A DNA stretch of 64,000 nt from Sipunculus nudus. Its lineage: Eukaryota; Annelida; Sipuncula; Golfingiida; Sipunculidae. Made by a program: the position numbers and the translations under genes. Positions 12,420-24,099 of the stretch are shown here, in pieces. A model generated the notes under the pieces. The model saw only the letters and a program-made list of their open reading frames with translations, did not search any database and was not told where the DNA came from. The stretch lies in assembly GCA_026874595.1 (NCBI GenBank), contig CM049313.1, forward strand, positions 63,740,159 through 63,804,158, read 5' to 3'. Every line of letters begins with the position of its first letter. The stretch's first letter is position 1.

Positions 12420-12895
12420 ATCAAACATTGGTTGTTTTTACTGCTTTCGTTGTCGATTTCGCATTTTATTTCTCTTACCGTATCTTGTTATGAAAAACAT
12501 TGTTTTTAATCATTTTCTGTAACGTTTAACCTATGTGCCAAAAATTGGATTTAATTCTGTATACTGGTACTTGTTATCGATGTAACACCATTGGTTTTAC
12601 TCTTTTACTGTTATCAGCTATAAATGTGCCCAACATTGGCTTTAATCATTCACTGTTACTTGTTATCAATATGCAAACCTTTAGTTTTAATCTGTTCACT
12701 GTTACTTGTTATCGATGTCCCAAACATTGGTTTCGATATTTTTTTCTGTTTCTAGTTAACAATGTGCTAATTATTGATTTTAATCTGTTCACTGTTACTT
12801 GTTATTGATGTGCTAAACATTGTTTTGTAATCTGTTTTCTTTTACTATAGTTATCGTTGTGGCAAGCATTGATTTTAATCATTTACCGTTCTTGG
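12420..12895 (+). repeat. Unit 2: 46-bp minisatellite array, diverged
   Basis: About ten diverged repeats read ...TGTTACTTGTTATCGATGTG / CCAAACATTGGTTTTAATC. The repeat is the same family as units 4 and 6 and lies in the same orientation as the unit 2 promoter. It ends abruptly at a GC-richer patch. It lies 2 kb beyond exon 2, further than in the other units, with a MITE and a SINE-like element in between. Confidence 0.7.
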
Positions 12896-13450
12896 TCCAA
12901 AGGGCACCGACCGAGACCCGTCTGGTATGTGACAGGGTAGATTTTAAGCGAAAATACGCTCGATCACTTGGCGGGCTTGAATATCGGCGACGTTCTGACG
13001 ATCCACAAATTCGGCCGAAGGCCGTTCTATATGTGACGCCGGCCTCCCATCTACCGAGTATGTTTTTATTGTCGGATAAAAAGAAGGATAGGTAGATTGT
13101 TAATCAGCCGATTTTTCGGTTCCGTCATCACATCTAACGAATTTTCCGGCTCCATAAAAATCGGCCGGAAAATCCTATTATGCAGCCGATTTTGCCTGCC
13201 GGATTTTAAAAAAAATCCGGTCGACAGCACCCTCACATCTACCGATCCTACCGATCTTTCCGGCCGGCGAAATATCGGTCGGAAAAATCGGTTGATGGGA
13301 AGCCGGCTAAATAGTGTTGGTGAACAAAACGCAAACCCACAGCTACACGAACACCGTTCGAGTGACCTAACCGCCACAAGTGTGCTAAAGTTGACTATTT
13401 TCCACTCTTGGACTGGAAGGGGTCCAGAGATTCTGGAGCCAGAGAAGTTT
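12896..13450. repeat. CpG- and GC-richer patch with repeated CCGGC/GCCGG motifs
   Basis: Base composition changes sharply from the AT-rich surroundings. The strings AATCGGCCGGAAAATC, TTTTCCGGCTCC, TCTACCGATC and GAAATATCGGTCGGAAAAATCG recur in both orientations. Frames on both strands are open for 90-120 codons, but they are arginine-rich and match nothing I know. I read the patch as an inserted repeat with internal inverted copies. Confidence 0.4.
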
Positions 13451-13519
13451 CCCTGAAGGGCACTGATATCATGGGTGGGCTAATGATAATAACTTTGGGT
13501 TAAGTTTACTCAGTGTTGC

Positions 13520-14110
13520 AGGGCTTGCTTTTAGCTCAGTTGACTTTCAATCATGCTGAGCTATAGCGCTCACCCTTTGTCCTTCGTCCGCTCGTCTTAG
13601 CGGTCTTCCAATAAGCGGGGCACAAATCATAAGCGTTTGATCTAGAAACTTCTAACTGGACTTCGATGGGGGTCCTTGAAAGTTCTCCTTATATTTTTAA
13701 TTAGGTAACCATAAGTTATGGGGCATGCTTTGGCATCCCAGAAAGAATTTGAAATTTTGACACAAAACTCATGTATCTCAATAATTATTGCATGGATTGT
13801 CATGAATCTTGTATTTAATATTGATTATGGACAATTTCATCAGTTCCTAAAGATTGATGGAGCCACCTGTATTTCCAAATTTTATGCAATATCCCTCTTA
13901 TTTTTAAACAATTAGATTAGAGTATCGTCCGTTAATTAGGCACAGGTCGTAACCGTTGGACCTAGAAACTTCTTACATAAAGAGGTCTTCAAGAGTTTTC
14001 CTGTGAATTCTGAAATAAGATCACTATGACTACATGTAGTAGTTATCACTTAATCAGTTTCATGAGTCCCTAAAGACTGGTAGGGCAACCTGTATCTTTT
14101 CAAAATTTTA
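13520..14110 (+). repeat. Second copy of the AGCTCAGCTGAC-family repeat
   Basis: It begins TTTTAGCTCAGTTGACTTTC ... GAGCTATAGCGCTC, then GGGGCACAAATCATAAGCG. This is the same order as at 8100-8230. A second partial copy, starting near 13918, has GGCACAGGTCGTAACCGTTG. No coding capacity. Confidence 0.6.
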
Positions 14111-14860
14111 CAGATGGATTTACCATTATGCTGAATTATAATGAAATCTTTATTTTTTTGCACAAGGTAGTTGTTGGTAGAAAGTACACGAACATATAAC
14201 GGCTTATATGAATGAATGTAGGTAATAGCATATCATTTTTTGGTCGTACGGCTGTGTAAAACATGGGTTAAGTCCAGAATTTTCTATCAGACTTTATATA
14301 TCATTTTGGAGTGACTAAACTGGCGCTAGTCTTCATCATACTAACGGTACCTCTAGTCCAGCCCAGCCTCTGTTGTTTTTTCGGTTCACATGTACTTTTA
14401 ACTGACTGATAACTGTAACATATCTTCAGTCAAGCATAAAGAAAGAATTTAGATGAGGAAAACAGCGATTCTGTGAAATATCGTGCTACACAAAACCACG
14501 GTTTAAACCTTGATGCATTGTCCTAAAGACAATGTGAATACGTATTCCACGGAAGGTTAGTTATCTGAGGGGCATAGACTAAGGCCCCGATGTGCCGTCA
14601 TTGCTACGAGAATGATTTTAACGGAGCAATGCATATTTTCTAATTCGCTCCTGAAATAAAATATCATAATATTATTGAGTTCTAACATTTGTAGTCACAT
14701 ATTTCAATGGCTGTTAAAGCGAAAATGAACAATGGTATAGTTGTTCATGCTGTTAATCTGTTGCTCTTTTATCAGTTTAAACTGTAGTTTGAAAGCGAAT
14801 ATGATATTTGACCTTTTTGTTTAAGTTTATATTGTTGGGCAATCTGAACTGGTTGGGGCA
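14111..14860. other. No gene seen
   Basis: AT-rich sequence with no repeat, RNA or coding feature that I can support. Confidence 0.4.
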
Positions 14861-14867
14861 AGGTTTT

Positions 14868-15000
14868 GTACCTGTACCTGTACCTAGGTATACATTTCAG
14901 AGTACCTGTACCTGTATCTGTACCTGCCGGTCATGAGTAGAAAGTACCTTGTACCTGTACCTGTACCTGGAACTAAAAGTACCTGTACCTTGTACAAGTT
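14868..15000. repeat. (GTACCT)n-type hexamer repeat, left block
   Basis: Irregular repeats of GTACCTGTACCT with CCTAGGTA interruptions. The same motif and polarity reappear at 15558-15653, so the two blocks flank the 67-bp tandem repeat. Confidence 0.75.
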
Positions 15001-15106
15001 ACTCCAAGTACATTTTTATATTTTCAGTTTTTTTTTCTTTTTAGTTTTAAATTTGGTTACCTGTAGTGTAAAATAAAAAGCAAGCCATCAGGGTAATAAC
15101 CTGCTC

Positions 15107-15415
15107 ATGAATTGAATTGTTTGTGAATGTATGGTGTCATACTGTACTTGGTGCACTTAATGGACATTCAGTACACTTGAATATCATGTTTGTCAATGGA
15201 TGGTGTTATACTGTGCTTGGTGCACTTAATGAACTTTTAGTACACAAATATCATGTTTGTGAAGTATGGTGTCATACTGTACTTGGTGTACTTAATGGAC
15301 TTTCAGTAGACTTGAATATCATGTTTGTGAATGCATGGTGTCATACTCTATTTGGGGCACTTAATGGACTTTTAACACTTGCATATAGTGTTTTTGAATA
15401 TATGGTGCCATACAG
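15107..15415 (+). repeat. ~67-bp tandem repeat, about 4.5 copies
   Basis: The phrases CATGTTTGTGAATG, ATGGTGTCATACTGTACTTG and GTGCACTTAATGGAC recur at a spacing of about 67 bp (15118, 15187, 15254, 15321, 15389). One 100-codon frame stays open through it only because of the repetition. I do not call it a gene. Confidence 0.8.
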
Positions 15416-15557
15416 ATAATAAGTTCTAAAACAATATACTTAAGCAAATGACTTCAATATTGTTTGATAGAAAAAATGCATGTTAACTTGCATATACTTG
15501 AATTTATGTCGCTATTATTATCCATAAAAACGTCTATAAAGTGATCCTAAAATTAAT

Positions 15558-15653
15558 CTACCTGTACCTGTGCCTAGGTACTTTCTAAAGTACCTGTACC
15601 TATACCTGGCCAATTCACAAGTACCTGTACCTGGGTACTTTTACTTGTACCTG
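15558..15653. repeat. (GTACCT)n-type hexamer repeat, right block
   Basis: TACCTGTACCTGTGCCTAGGTACTTT and variants, the same family as 14868-15000. Confidence 0.7.
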
Positions 15654-16599
15654 GCCCCATCCCTGATCCTGAACCTTTTCCTAGGTCTGATCTGTCAAAT
15701 TTCTCGACGCATGTCTGTAGGTATATTCAACAGAACGTGTTTTACAGTGTTTTTACTGCAGAAAAACATCTATCCTGTGTAAATAAATAAAGAAGACTAT
15801 CAATCCCTGATATTTGCATATTAGTTTCATTAACTTCAGAAAATTGAGAGTCATCGGAAAAATTTGGATTGGTCAGTTTATGAAACATGAACTATTAGAG
15901 CCCGGTCATAACGTAATCTGCTTGGAAATATTAAAATATATCTGCCGGAGGAAAGGTATATTATATAATCAGGTTGTCCAGAACTGGTATTTTTTTGTGA
16001 TGCAGACGTGGTATCATGGTTGCCCGGTGCTTATATTTGGTGGTATATTATATTAAGTTTGCCTGCTTTTATGTTGACTGTATCGCCTGCAAGCTGCCTG
16101 CGTCATGTAACCCGTGCGAGCCATGCTTGCGTGTGTTCATGCGGTCATAAATTCAACAAACACGCCGGCAGGTTTACCAACGTTTTGGGTTAAAACGGAA
16201 CTTTTCTCGCTCATGTTTGGTATTGTTAGAAGGTTAACAATAAATGCTAAAGATTGGTTTGGTGTATGTTGATTGACAGTGTATTTGTAGGCCATGAAGC
16301 GTCAGAAATGACGAAAATATTTGCATCTTCATAAGGCCTTATAATGCGTTCCTCAGACTTATATGTTGTGACACTCTGGCGCCAGTGATCTGGTCGTAAT
16401 AAAGGGTCGATATGACGCTAATGTGAATGATGCCTACCCTACGCGCAATAATCCACAGCTCACCGCGTATCAACAACTTGCATGCAAAGGCCGTCATTGC
16501 ATGTAAATGTCATAAAAAGTAATCTTATATCTTAGATAATATTCATTCATTCTTCTTTTTCTCATCAAGCAAGAAAAATCAGTCTTGAATATACAAATT
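15654..16599. other. Tail-to-tail spacer between units 2 and 3
   Basis: No supported gene. At 16567 the string AAGCAAGAAAAATC starts homology with the outer border of unit 5 (26769), and CTAGTGAACCG is shared next (16608 and 26810). This marks the outer end of the unit 3 module. Confidence 0.45.
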
Positions 16600-18225
16600 T
16601 TATTACTAGTGAACCGAACATCTACCTTTATTTGTAAATTGTTAAACAGTAACAATAATAAGATTAAATTGATATTTGGCACATTGTTAAAATATAACAA
16701 CATAAGGATTAAGACCAGTGTAACAATGAAAGAATATATAAAGAAAACAAGAAATTTGGTAATATTAACAATTACATGTGGATTTACAAATTTAAGAATA
16801 AAACAATATTTGGCGCTCTACTAAACAGAAACAATAAAAGATCAAAACACGCTATGAAAGAATAAAAAAAGAATATACACATTACTTACAAGAAACAATA
16901 AATGTAATACAGCTTATAATTGGCACAATGCTAACAAGAAACAATAAATAGAATACAGATAATATTTGGCACAATGCTAACAAGAAACAAACAACTGAAT
17001 ACAGATAATATTTGGCACAATGCTAACAAGAAACAATAAATATAATACAGATAATATTTGGCACAATGCTAACAAGATATATTAATAAAATTCAGATTAA
17101 ATTTGGCACAATGCTAACACGAAACAATAATATAATACAAATAATATTTGGCAAAAGGTGAACAAGATCAAAATTAAATAAATAAAAATATATTTGGCAC
17201 AATGCTAACAAATAGCAATAAACAGAATAAAAAAAATAATTGGCACAATGCCAATAAATAACAATTAACAGAATAAAAATAAAATTTGGCACAATGCTAA
17301 CAATTAACAAAAAAATGGAATATAAATAAAATTTGGAACAATGCGAACAAGTAACAATAAAAAGGTATAAGGATTGTATTTTGCAAAATGCTATCATTTA
17401 ACATTGAATAGAATAAAATTTATATTTTACACAATGTGAATAAGTAACAAAAATATCAAATAAAAATAATATTTGGAACAATGCTGAAGAGTAACCACCA
17501 ATAGAATAAGAAAATATTTGACACAATGCTAACAAGTAACAATGGAAGAATAAAAAATAATATTTGGCACAATGCTAACAAGTAAAAATGAAAAAAAAAA
17601 TATCTGGCACAAAGCTATAAAGTAACAATGAAAAAAATAAAGATTACATTAGAAACAATGCTAACAAGTAACAATATAAGGAAAAAAATAATATTTTCAC
17701 AATGCTAAAAAAGTAACAATGAATAGAATAAAAATAACATTTCTTACAATAATACCAAGTAACAATAGAAAGAATGAAAAACAATATTTTGCACAATGCA
17801 AACAAGTAACGATTAATAGAATAAATATTAATTTGGCACAATGCTATCAAGTAACAATAAAAAGAATAAAAAATAAATATTTGGCACAAAAATAACAAGA
17901 AACAATGAAAGAATAAAAAATAACATTTTGCACAACGCTAACAAGTAACGAATAATAAAATAAAATAAAATTTGGCACATTGTCAACAATTAACAAAAAA
18001 TATAATAAAATGTTAAATTTGGCACAATGCTTACAAGTAAAAATGAAAAGAATAAAAAATAATATTTGGCACAATGCTAACAAGTAACGATAAATAGAAT
18101 AAAAAATGGCACAATGCTTAAAAGTAACGATAAATAAAAAAAATAATATTTTGCATAATGCTAACAAGTAACAATGAATAGAATAATAGAATATTTGGCA
18201 CAATGCAAACAAGAAGTGATATAAC
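16600..18225 (-). repeat. Unit 3: 46-bp minisatellite array (~34 copies)
   Basis: On the plus strand the unit reads TTTGGCACAATGCTAACAAG followed by TAACAATxAAAAGAATAAAAATAAT. The period is 46 bp with small indels. Read on the minus strand it contains ATTGTGCCAAATATT, the core of the plus-oriented arrays. Hydrophobic frames run through it because the repeat has few stops; they change frame every copy and are not genes. Confidence 0.9.
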
Positions 18226-18731
18226 AAATAAAATCGATGTGCGCTACAATTAATATCGCGAACGCTCAAGGGATGTTTTTTTTTATATGTAAAAGAATGC
18301 TGAAGTGTCTACTTTATCGCTACTTGCTAAATTGTAATTGCCTATAAATAAAGGGACAGATGTAAATAATGTTTGTACATCAAAATATATACAAAGGATT
18401 CTATTAAATAAACTTTTAAAGATCTTCTTTGAAAGGAAAAAAAGGAATAAAATTCTGGAATATGAATATAAAAAGATGTTTATATTCAATTTATGTGATT
18501 TTGTTCTCGGGAAAATGACCATTTTTTCGTTATCTTCAACAGCTAAACCAGTTTTTCATAAACATGTCACAGTTATTATACCGTATATAACTGGTAGAAG
18601 TTTCATGACGTGGAGAATCATGTCGCAGGCGCTCCGAACCTCAAGACTCGTTTGGTCTGTGCTTGGTCTTTTAGTTGATTTGCATAACATGCCCTGCTAT
18701 TCAGATGCAAGCACGAGCCCCCCCCCCCCCC

Positions 18732-18766
<35 letters not shown>

Positions 18767-18835
18767 TTCGACACGTTGAAAAGATCGCATATAGTTATTT
18801 GCATATACCAACGCTGCAGCGTCATAAATGCTAGG
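18226..18835 (-). other. Unit 3: region between array and exon 2
   Basis: This region includes sequence conserved with unit 5: AAACCAGTTTTTCATAAACATG (about 18545) matches AAACCAGTTCGTCATAAAACATG (29206), and ACTGGTAGAAG (18591) matches ACTGGTAGAGA (29252). A C13/A30 homopolymer block sits at 18719-18763. The conservation suggests more transcribed sequence, or simply the repeat's extent. Confidence 0.5.
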
Positions 18836-19020
18836 TTAGTATATCCAATTCACTGAAATTTGAGGTCCCCCGACAGTCCGACCTACAGGAGTTTTACTGT
18901 ATATACGATCGTCATCTGTCCACGGCATTGTTGTTATGACGTGTGTCTGTAAGTTGTGGTTGTGATTTAATTTTTCCGGAAAAAAGTTGCGACCATTCGC
19001 CTCCTCTGTGATTATGGGAT
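18836..19020 (-). other. Unit 3: conserved exon 2, open for 61 codons
   Basis: After a TTTCTTCTTTTTTACAG acceptor the frame in phase 1 reads D-PIITEEANGRNFFPEK... to a TAA at 18836-18838. Unit 5 at the same place reads D-SKITDEAYGCTILPRP. The first 28 nt are strongly conserved between them and with unit 1. The exon 1 frame that would feed this phase has a stop just before the donor, so a protein is doubtful. No known domain is recognised. Confidence 0.4.
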
Positions 19021-19283
19021 CTGTAAAAAAGAAGAAATTCCACGTCAAAATTAAGGCGGGAAATATACATATAAGCTAAACATATTTTAATTATTATCAA
19101 GACATACATCAGTTTTGTCATTAACATTAATAGTCATAATATTTATAAAAAAAGGAACGTTCGTTACTACATAAATACTTATTTCTAGTATTATATTCCC
19201 ATGCAGATTGATGTGTGCCCTTTTACTGTGGGCGTGAACGGATTAGAATAAATGCATTTTCATATCACAATAAAAGACCTTAC

Positions 19284-19475
19284 CTTTCTGGTTTTAGTTT
19301 ATGCTTCTGGGGTGTCAGTTGTCACATTACGTTGATGTTGTACAGGCGAGTCTCAGGGAATTTCTAAGTTCGTCTCCCAATGTCAATTACTTGTGTTGTC
19401 TGCTCTTAAACTAGGAAGACTTCCGTTGTGTTGTTCCTGTTGACGTAATATTAGCCCTGCTGGTACACAACTGAC
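19284..19475 (-). other. Unit 3: conserved exon 1 region
   Basis: It runs from about 20 nt after the TATA-like box to an ACCAGAAAG|GTAAGG donor (donor at 19278-19283). It aligns along its length with unit 5, through shared CAGCTAATTTCGTCAAAC-like, CTTCCTAGTTTAAGAGCAGA and ACATCAACxxxxTGxGACxACT segments. No conserved start codon or frame is present, so it looks like untranslated or non-coding exon. Confidence 0.45.
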
Positions 19476-19492
19476 GTTTGACGAAAGTAGCT

Positions 19493-19650
19493 GGTATTTA
19501 TATACCTATATCAGAAAGTTCGGTAGGGAACATGTTTGACACGTAATCACATAAAAACACGTCTCGGCTGAATGATTATACGGGAACAAGCCACAACGTG
19601 GCCTGATTAACGTTCGTCATGCTCGAATGAACTCACACAGGTAACATCTA
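19493..19650 (-). promoter_or_regulatory. Unit 3: conserved promoter-like block
   Basis: On the minus strand: GACGAACGTTAATCAGGCCA, then GACGTGTTTTTATGTGATTA followed by CGTGTC, then GGTATATAAATACC as the TATA-like box. This is very close to unit 5 and matches the core of the plus-strand units. It faces away from the unit 4 block 1.3 kb further on (head to head). Confidence 0.6.
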
Positions 19651-20447
19651 TTCGTACCTATACTACATGGTGCAGGTCTCTAATTAATGCTGCATGACAA
19701 AGTCTATGTAATTTCCCTGGTAAAGAATTGAAATAATTATCTGGATTTGTTTTGTAATAAATAATCGTATACCATTTACAAGTCTTAGAACCATTCACTT
19801 ATAAACCTCCTGATCCTTCCATTAATGTAAAATTCGATGTACTTCATATTGATTGAGTCACAACTACATGATTCAGACATAAGCTGTTATCGTTATACTG
19901 TAGGAATATTTCTTTAGCTGATTAAGTATTTAAACTAGGGAAAACCATGAGAGGGCCGGACAAGAAGGGGATCGAGTGAGTCCGGACCCCCCCCCTTTTT
20001 TTATTCACCGCAACCTTTTCTAAGGCTTAAGCGCAATTTTTGCGGTCTGGACCCTCCCTTTTTAGGGTTTGTCATAAGTCCTCCTAGTTTGGACTTGAAA
20101 GAATTGAACAGTTGAGCATTCATTGATTTAAAAAAGGAACCACAAACATCCAATGATTTCATTTTTCTACTATTTTCATATATTGTTATAATTACACACA
20201 CACACTTCCAGATCTACCAAATCTTGATCAATTTAAAAATAACTCAAGACCCACCTTTCCACGAAATATAGATATATAATACAAACAGACAAGCAAAGAG
20301 ACAGGAAGGTGGACAGTTAGCGGGTACAGTCTTCGTGAAACTCAGTTGGAAAGTTAAAAAAGGCGAAATGAAATTAATCCAACAAAAGTAAAAAATAAAT
20401 GTGATAATGCAAAGTAATCCTTCGATTCAGATGAGGTAATCTTCCAC

Positions 20448-20512
<65 letters not shown>

Positions 20513-20984
20513 GTGTGTACCCTGATTCTTCAGGGTTTTGGAAGCGCCATTTCGGCCCTCTGAGTTTAGAGAGTATACGACAAGCGTACTGGCTACAAGC
20601 CCAGTATAAATGTCTATGCTTAGTTTAGTTGTTACGGCTCGGTTTATGGTTTCTGGGCGTGTCTGTTTGCATGTACGTCTGTTTAAAGAAAAACGCGAAT
20701 AGTTATCTTTACTGTAATCTTTCTGCTGGACCCTCTGTCTTAAACATCAAAACGCATTTAAATGCACTCATGTAAATGTATATCTTGTGTAAAGAAATAG
20801 TTGATCAAAGTTTTTAGATGATCTATGAGGTTTTTAAATCAATAACTTTTTATGTTATTCTTGGAGGTAAGATCCCTCTTAGTGCTATTAATGATCTCAT
20901 TAAAAGAAACCCGCCCAAGTATCTTATTAGTATTCGTTAAGCAAATTACGGTACCACACACAGTAAAGGTGATATTAAGATATG
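19651..20984. other. Spacer between divergent units 3 and 4
   Basis: Contains an (AT)n/(AC)n microsatellite (20448-20518), a C-run (19986-19994) and AT-rich sequence. The intervals between the head-to-head blocks differ in length (1.3, 2.9 and 3.5 kb), and I see no long homology between them. No gene is recognised. Confidence 0.45.
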
Positions 20985-21140
20985 TCACCGTTCATGATCG
21001 CCCAAGCGTAACGAATACTAACCTGACCAAGTTATAGCCTATCTGTCCTATCGTAACCAACCGACCGTGACGGGTTTTCATGTGATAACATGTCGACCCC
21101 CAGCAGTTACGACAAATACTCCGATATGGAGATTTATAAC
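20985..21140 (+). promoter_or_regulatory. Unit 4: conserved promoter-like block
   Basis: Contains CGTAACGAATACTAACCTGA then CCAAG, GTGACGGGTTTTCATGTGAT then AACATGTC, and a TATA-like ATTTATAACC at 21132-21141. Unit 6 matches it nearly base for base over the central motif. Confidence 0.55.
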
Positions 21141-21746
21141 CACATAGCAAATAAAAAAATTGTCAGCCGCCACAAAACAGATATGGTTTGGTGTCTTCAT
21201 AATGTGATAGCGGAGACAGTTCTAAACATGTAGGGATCGACATCAGCATGTGGATTTTTTTCAGATTAAAAAAAAAAAAAAATGGCAAGTTTTCATTATA
21301 TGTTTTCATATTATTTTTAGTGTTATATTCAATCTGATATAACTATAACACGTGAAAGGAATATAGGAAAAAGAAACGAACTTTGAATCACTGTTTTTTA
21401 TGATTTAATGCACGTTCATCTTAGGGCATTTTTTTATTTTTAGAAGGTATGTTTCTTTTATAAACTTCATATGATAGTAACAGTCTCTATATTAGCGAAT
21501 GATAAAAATTATCATATTATCTAAAATCTGTATTTAATTAAATATCACTTATCACTGTGATAAACAAAGTGAAATAAGTGTAAATATGAACGCTTATCAC
21601 CGGCATCAGTGCTTTATCAAAGATGGCAATCAAATTGACAGTGATTGTACAAATCTCACAAAATCATAAAAAACACGTCATTTAATACTTACAACACTTC
21701 ATTATTTTGTCAGATATACTAATGAACGATTGTGGTTACCTTTCAG
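21141..21746 (+). other. Unit 4: exon 1 and intron region
   Basis: Conserved with unit 6: CAGATATGGTTTGG / CAGATATGAATTGG, AACATGTAGGxATC, AGTCTCTATATTAGCGAATG / AGTCTCTATATGGGCGAATG, GCTTATCACCGGCATCAGTG. A possible donor AAACAT|GTAGGG lies at about 21226. The short frame from ATG 21183 does not join exon 2 in phase, so I do not call a protein. Confidence 0.45.
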
Positions 21747-21838
21747 GTAAACAAATTGTTGAAAAGGCGTATGACGGCAAATTTTGGAATGAATATTCTT
21801 ACGTGTATTGTTTTGTGAAGGGCTACAACCGCAGATGA
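21747..21838 (+). other. Unit 4: conserved exon 2, open for 30 codons
   Basis: After GGTTACCTTTCAG the phase-1 frame reads G-KQIVEKAYDGKFWNEYS... to a TGA at 21836-21838. The pattern (I)xExA(Y/N)xG(R/K)x(F/W)xE is shared with units 2, 3 and 5. In unit 6 the same place is shortened and stops after five codons. Family and function are unknown. Confidence 0.4.
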
Positions 21839-22979
21839 AGGAATCCCCTGCAAGATAGCCAAGTTCATGCATGCAGAGTACTCGAAAAAATAAACTGGAG
21901 AATATGGGAATGAGGTCTCGCTTTGTAGGGGCATCTTCTTAATAGGTGCCCATTTACCTACCTTTTGAAAAACATTAAAGTGATTTCTGACTTCCGGTGT
22001 GTGTATATTAATGAACTTAGGGTAGTTTTGGTTGTGAAAAGTTCTTATAACGCCTTCGTAGAGGATGTTTGAACTTGTTTATCAACAACATGTTTGTAAA
22101 CACAGCAATGTTGACAAATGGGAAGAACATGAAACCTAAGGTGGAAGGTTGCTTATATGCGGAGGCAGAAAGGTTACTTGTTGCAAAATGTCATTTGCAA
22201 AGCTCTGGCTTATCTGACTTGCTGCCAGATGCCCTTGTTGAATTTGTTATGATTATTTTGGCGGGCTCCAACATATCATTAACAGGTTGATATACAAAAA
22301 ACAAGCAGCCTGTGTGCGGTGATATCTACCTTTTCTGGCAATTTGTTATAGAAGCTCTAAGGGATTACCTTTAGTTTGTACAAGTCATATGGGTGATTGG
22401 GTCCCTTTAATATAAATCAGGAGTGCCAAGAGGATAGGCGCCTCCTTGAACGCCTCCTGGTGGACCGGCGATGAATTGCAACCGAGGGGACAGTGTCGGG
22501 TCGGGTCGGGAGCGTGATCACGAATACAGTCATATATGGCGCCGCCCTATAACAAGGGGTTGTTCAGTTGTGTAATACAATAGTTTTAATTTCCAAAATG
22601 TGTTATGACATGTGTTATGAATTTTTAAAGCCTTTTTCATTCAAAAACTTCATTTCTCGATCATAAAGTAATTCAAGAAAAAAGATAAATAATTCACCAA
22701 TACGTACATTGTTTTTATTTTTAAAGTCTATTTACTCATATTTTTAATATATATCATGTTTATATCTTCTACCAGAATTATTTTACACAGACTTTTATAT
22801 GAAAGGTTGTAATTGCTTCAAGCATCGCTTGTTTACAATGGTTAATTTTAACGTATGAGAATAAACTCGCACTGTTCCTCTGCTGAAACGATTACGTTTA
22901 TCAAATGCACATTGCGCTTTGTCGTGTTTATTAATTCGCTATGGAATACTCTTATATCGCTGTTATTTATCATCAGTTA
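21839..22979 (+). other. Unit 4: region between exon 2 and array
   Basis: Homologous to unit 6 (34440-35100) in patches: TCGGGAGC, TATxACAAxGGGTTGTT, TATGAAAGGT then TTCAAGCATC, and TCTGCTGAAACGATTACGTT / TCTGTTGAGATACTCACGTT. Roughly 600 bp near 21900-22490 is extra relative to unit 6. No coding exon is supported. Confidence 0.45.
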
Positions 22980-23860
22980 TAAATCTCTTTTAAGTTACAA
23001 GTTATTAATGTGTCAATAATTGTTTTTAAACTGTTTATTCTCACAAGTTATATATGTGCCAAATATTGTTCAAATCTGTTTAATGTTAAGAGTTATCGAT
23101 GTGCCAAACACTATCTTAATCTTTTTATTATAACTAGTCATCCATGTGCCAAATATTTGTTTTAATCGTTTTACCGTTACATTTTACTGGTATGCCAAAC
23201 TGGATATAAACTCTCACTGTTATACTGGTTATCGATTTGCCAAACACATATTTGAATATTAATTGGTACGGATGTTCCAAAAGGAGTTTAAATCCTTTCT
23301 CAAGCACGTGTTATCATTATTTATATATATTATATATATTCCTTTTAGTATTTTCAACCTGCTTATAAGGGATATATTAATCACTGAATTTAATTAATAT
23401 TCATTGGTTTAAACAATTACTTTTCTTGATATCGATGTGCCAAATATTGGTTTTAATCGTTTTCTGTTACTTGTTATTGATGTGCCAAACCTTGGTTTAA
23501 ATCTATATTGTTACTTGTTATCGATGTGCCAAAAATTTGTTTCAATATTTCATTGATACTTGTTATAGATGTGTAAAATATTGGTTAAATCGTTTTACGG
23601 TTACTTTTTATCGATGTGTCAAACACATACTTGAATATCAGCTGGTGTGGATGTGATGAAAGGAGTTTAAATCCTTTCTCACGCACCTTGTATCATTATT
23701 TCAGGTATTCGTTTTAGTATTTTTAACTTGCTTATATGCGATTTATTTATATTTGACTTTAATATTCATTGTCTGTATTAATGTGTTAAATATTGTTTCA
23801 AGTTTTATGCTGTTATCTGTTAGCGATGTAAAAATAATTAATTTAAAAAAACTTGTTTAT
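22980..23860 (+). repeat. Unit 4: 46-bp minisatellite array with higher-order repeat
   Basis: About 15 diverged copies of ACTTGTTATCGATGTGCCAA / ATATTGGTTTTAATC. Two longer insertions are themselves duplicates: AAACACATATTTGAATAT...GGAGTTTAAATCCTTTCTCA at 23244-23312 and again at 23630-23683. The array therefore also has a repeat of about 0.4 kb. Confidence 0.75.
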
Positions 23861-24099
23861 TGCTTCTTATTTCTTTTTTTTACATAACTTATAATGCCTT
23901 GTTCTACTTTTTAATGTTCACTTAAAATTCTAATTTATTAAAATTATAAATGTATTGTTTTATAATTTGTAATTGTTATTCTACATGCCAGAAGTTATTT
24001 GTTAGCGGTTTTGCGTCAGAAAGTTTTTCATTTTATCCGTAAGTTGCTATCCATTAAACTAATTGCTTTTCAACATCTAAATTTCGTTTGTTTCAAGAG

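Noticed and set aside
13097-13456. 119-codon plus-strand open frame in the GC-rich patch
   Set aside because: An equally long frame is open on the other strand, there is no splice context, and the composition follows repeated ATCGGCCGG motifs.
15117-15419. 100-codon open frame with repeated VWCHTVLGALNG
   Set aside because: It is the translation of a 67-bp tandem repeat. The period shifts frame and there is no promoter or homologue.
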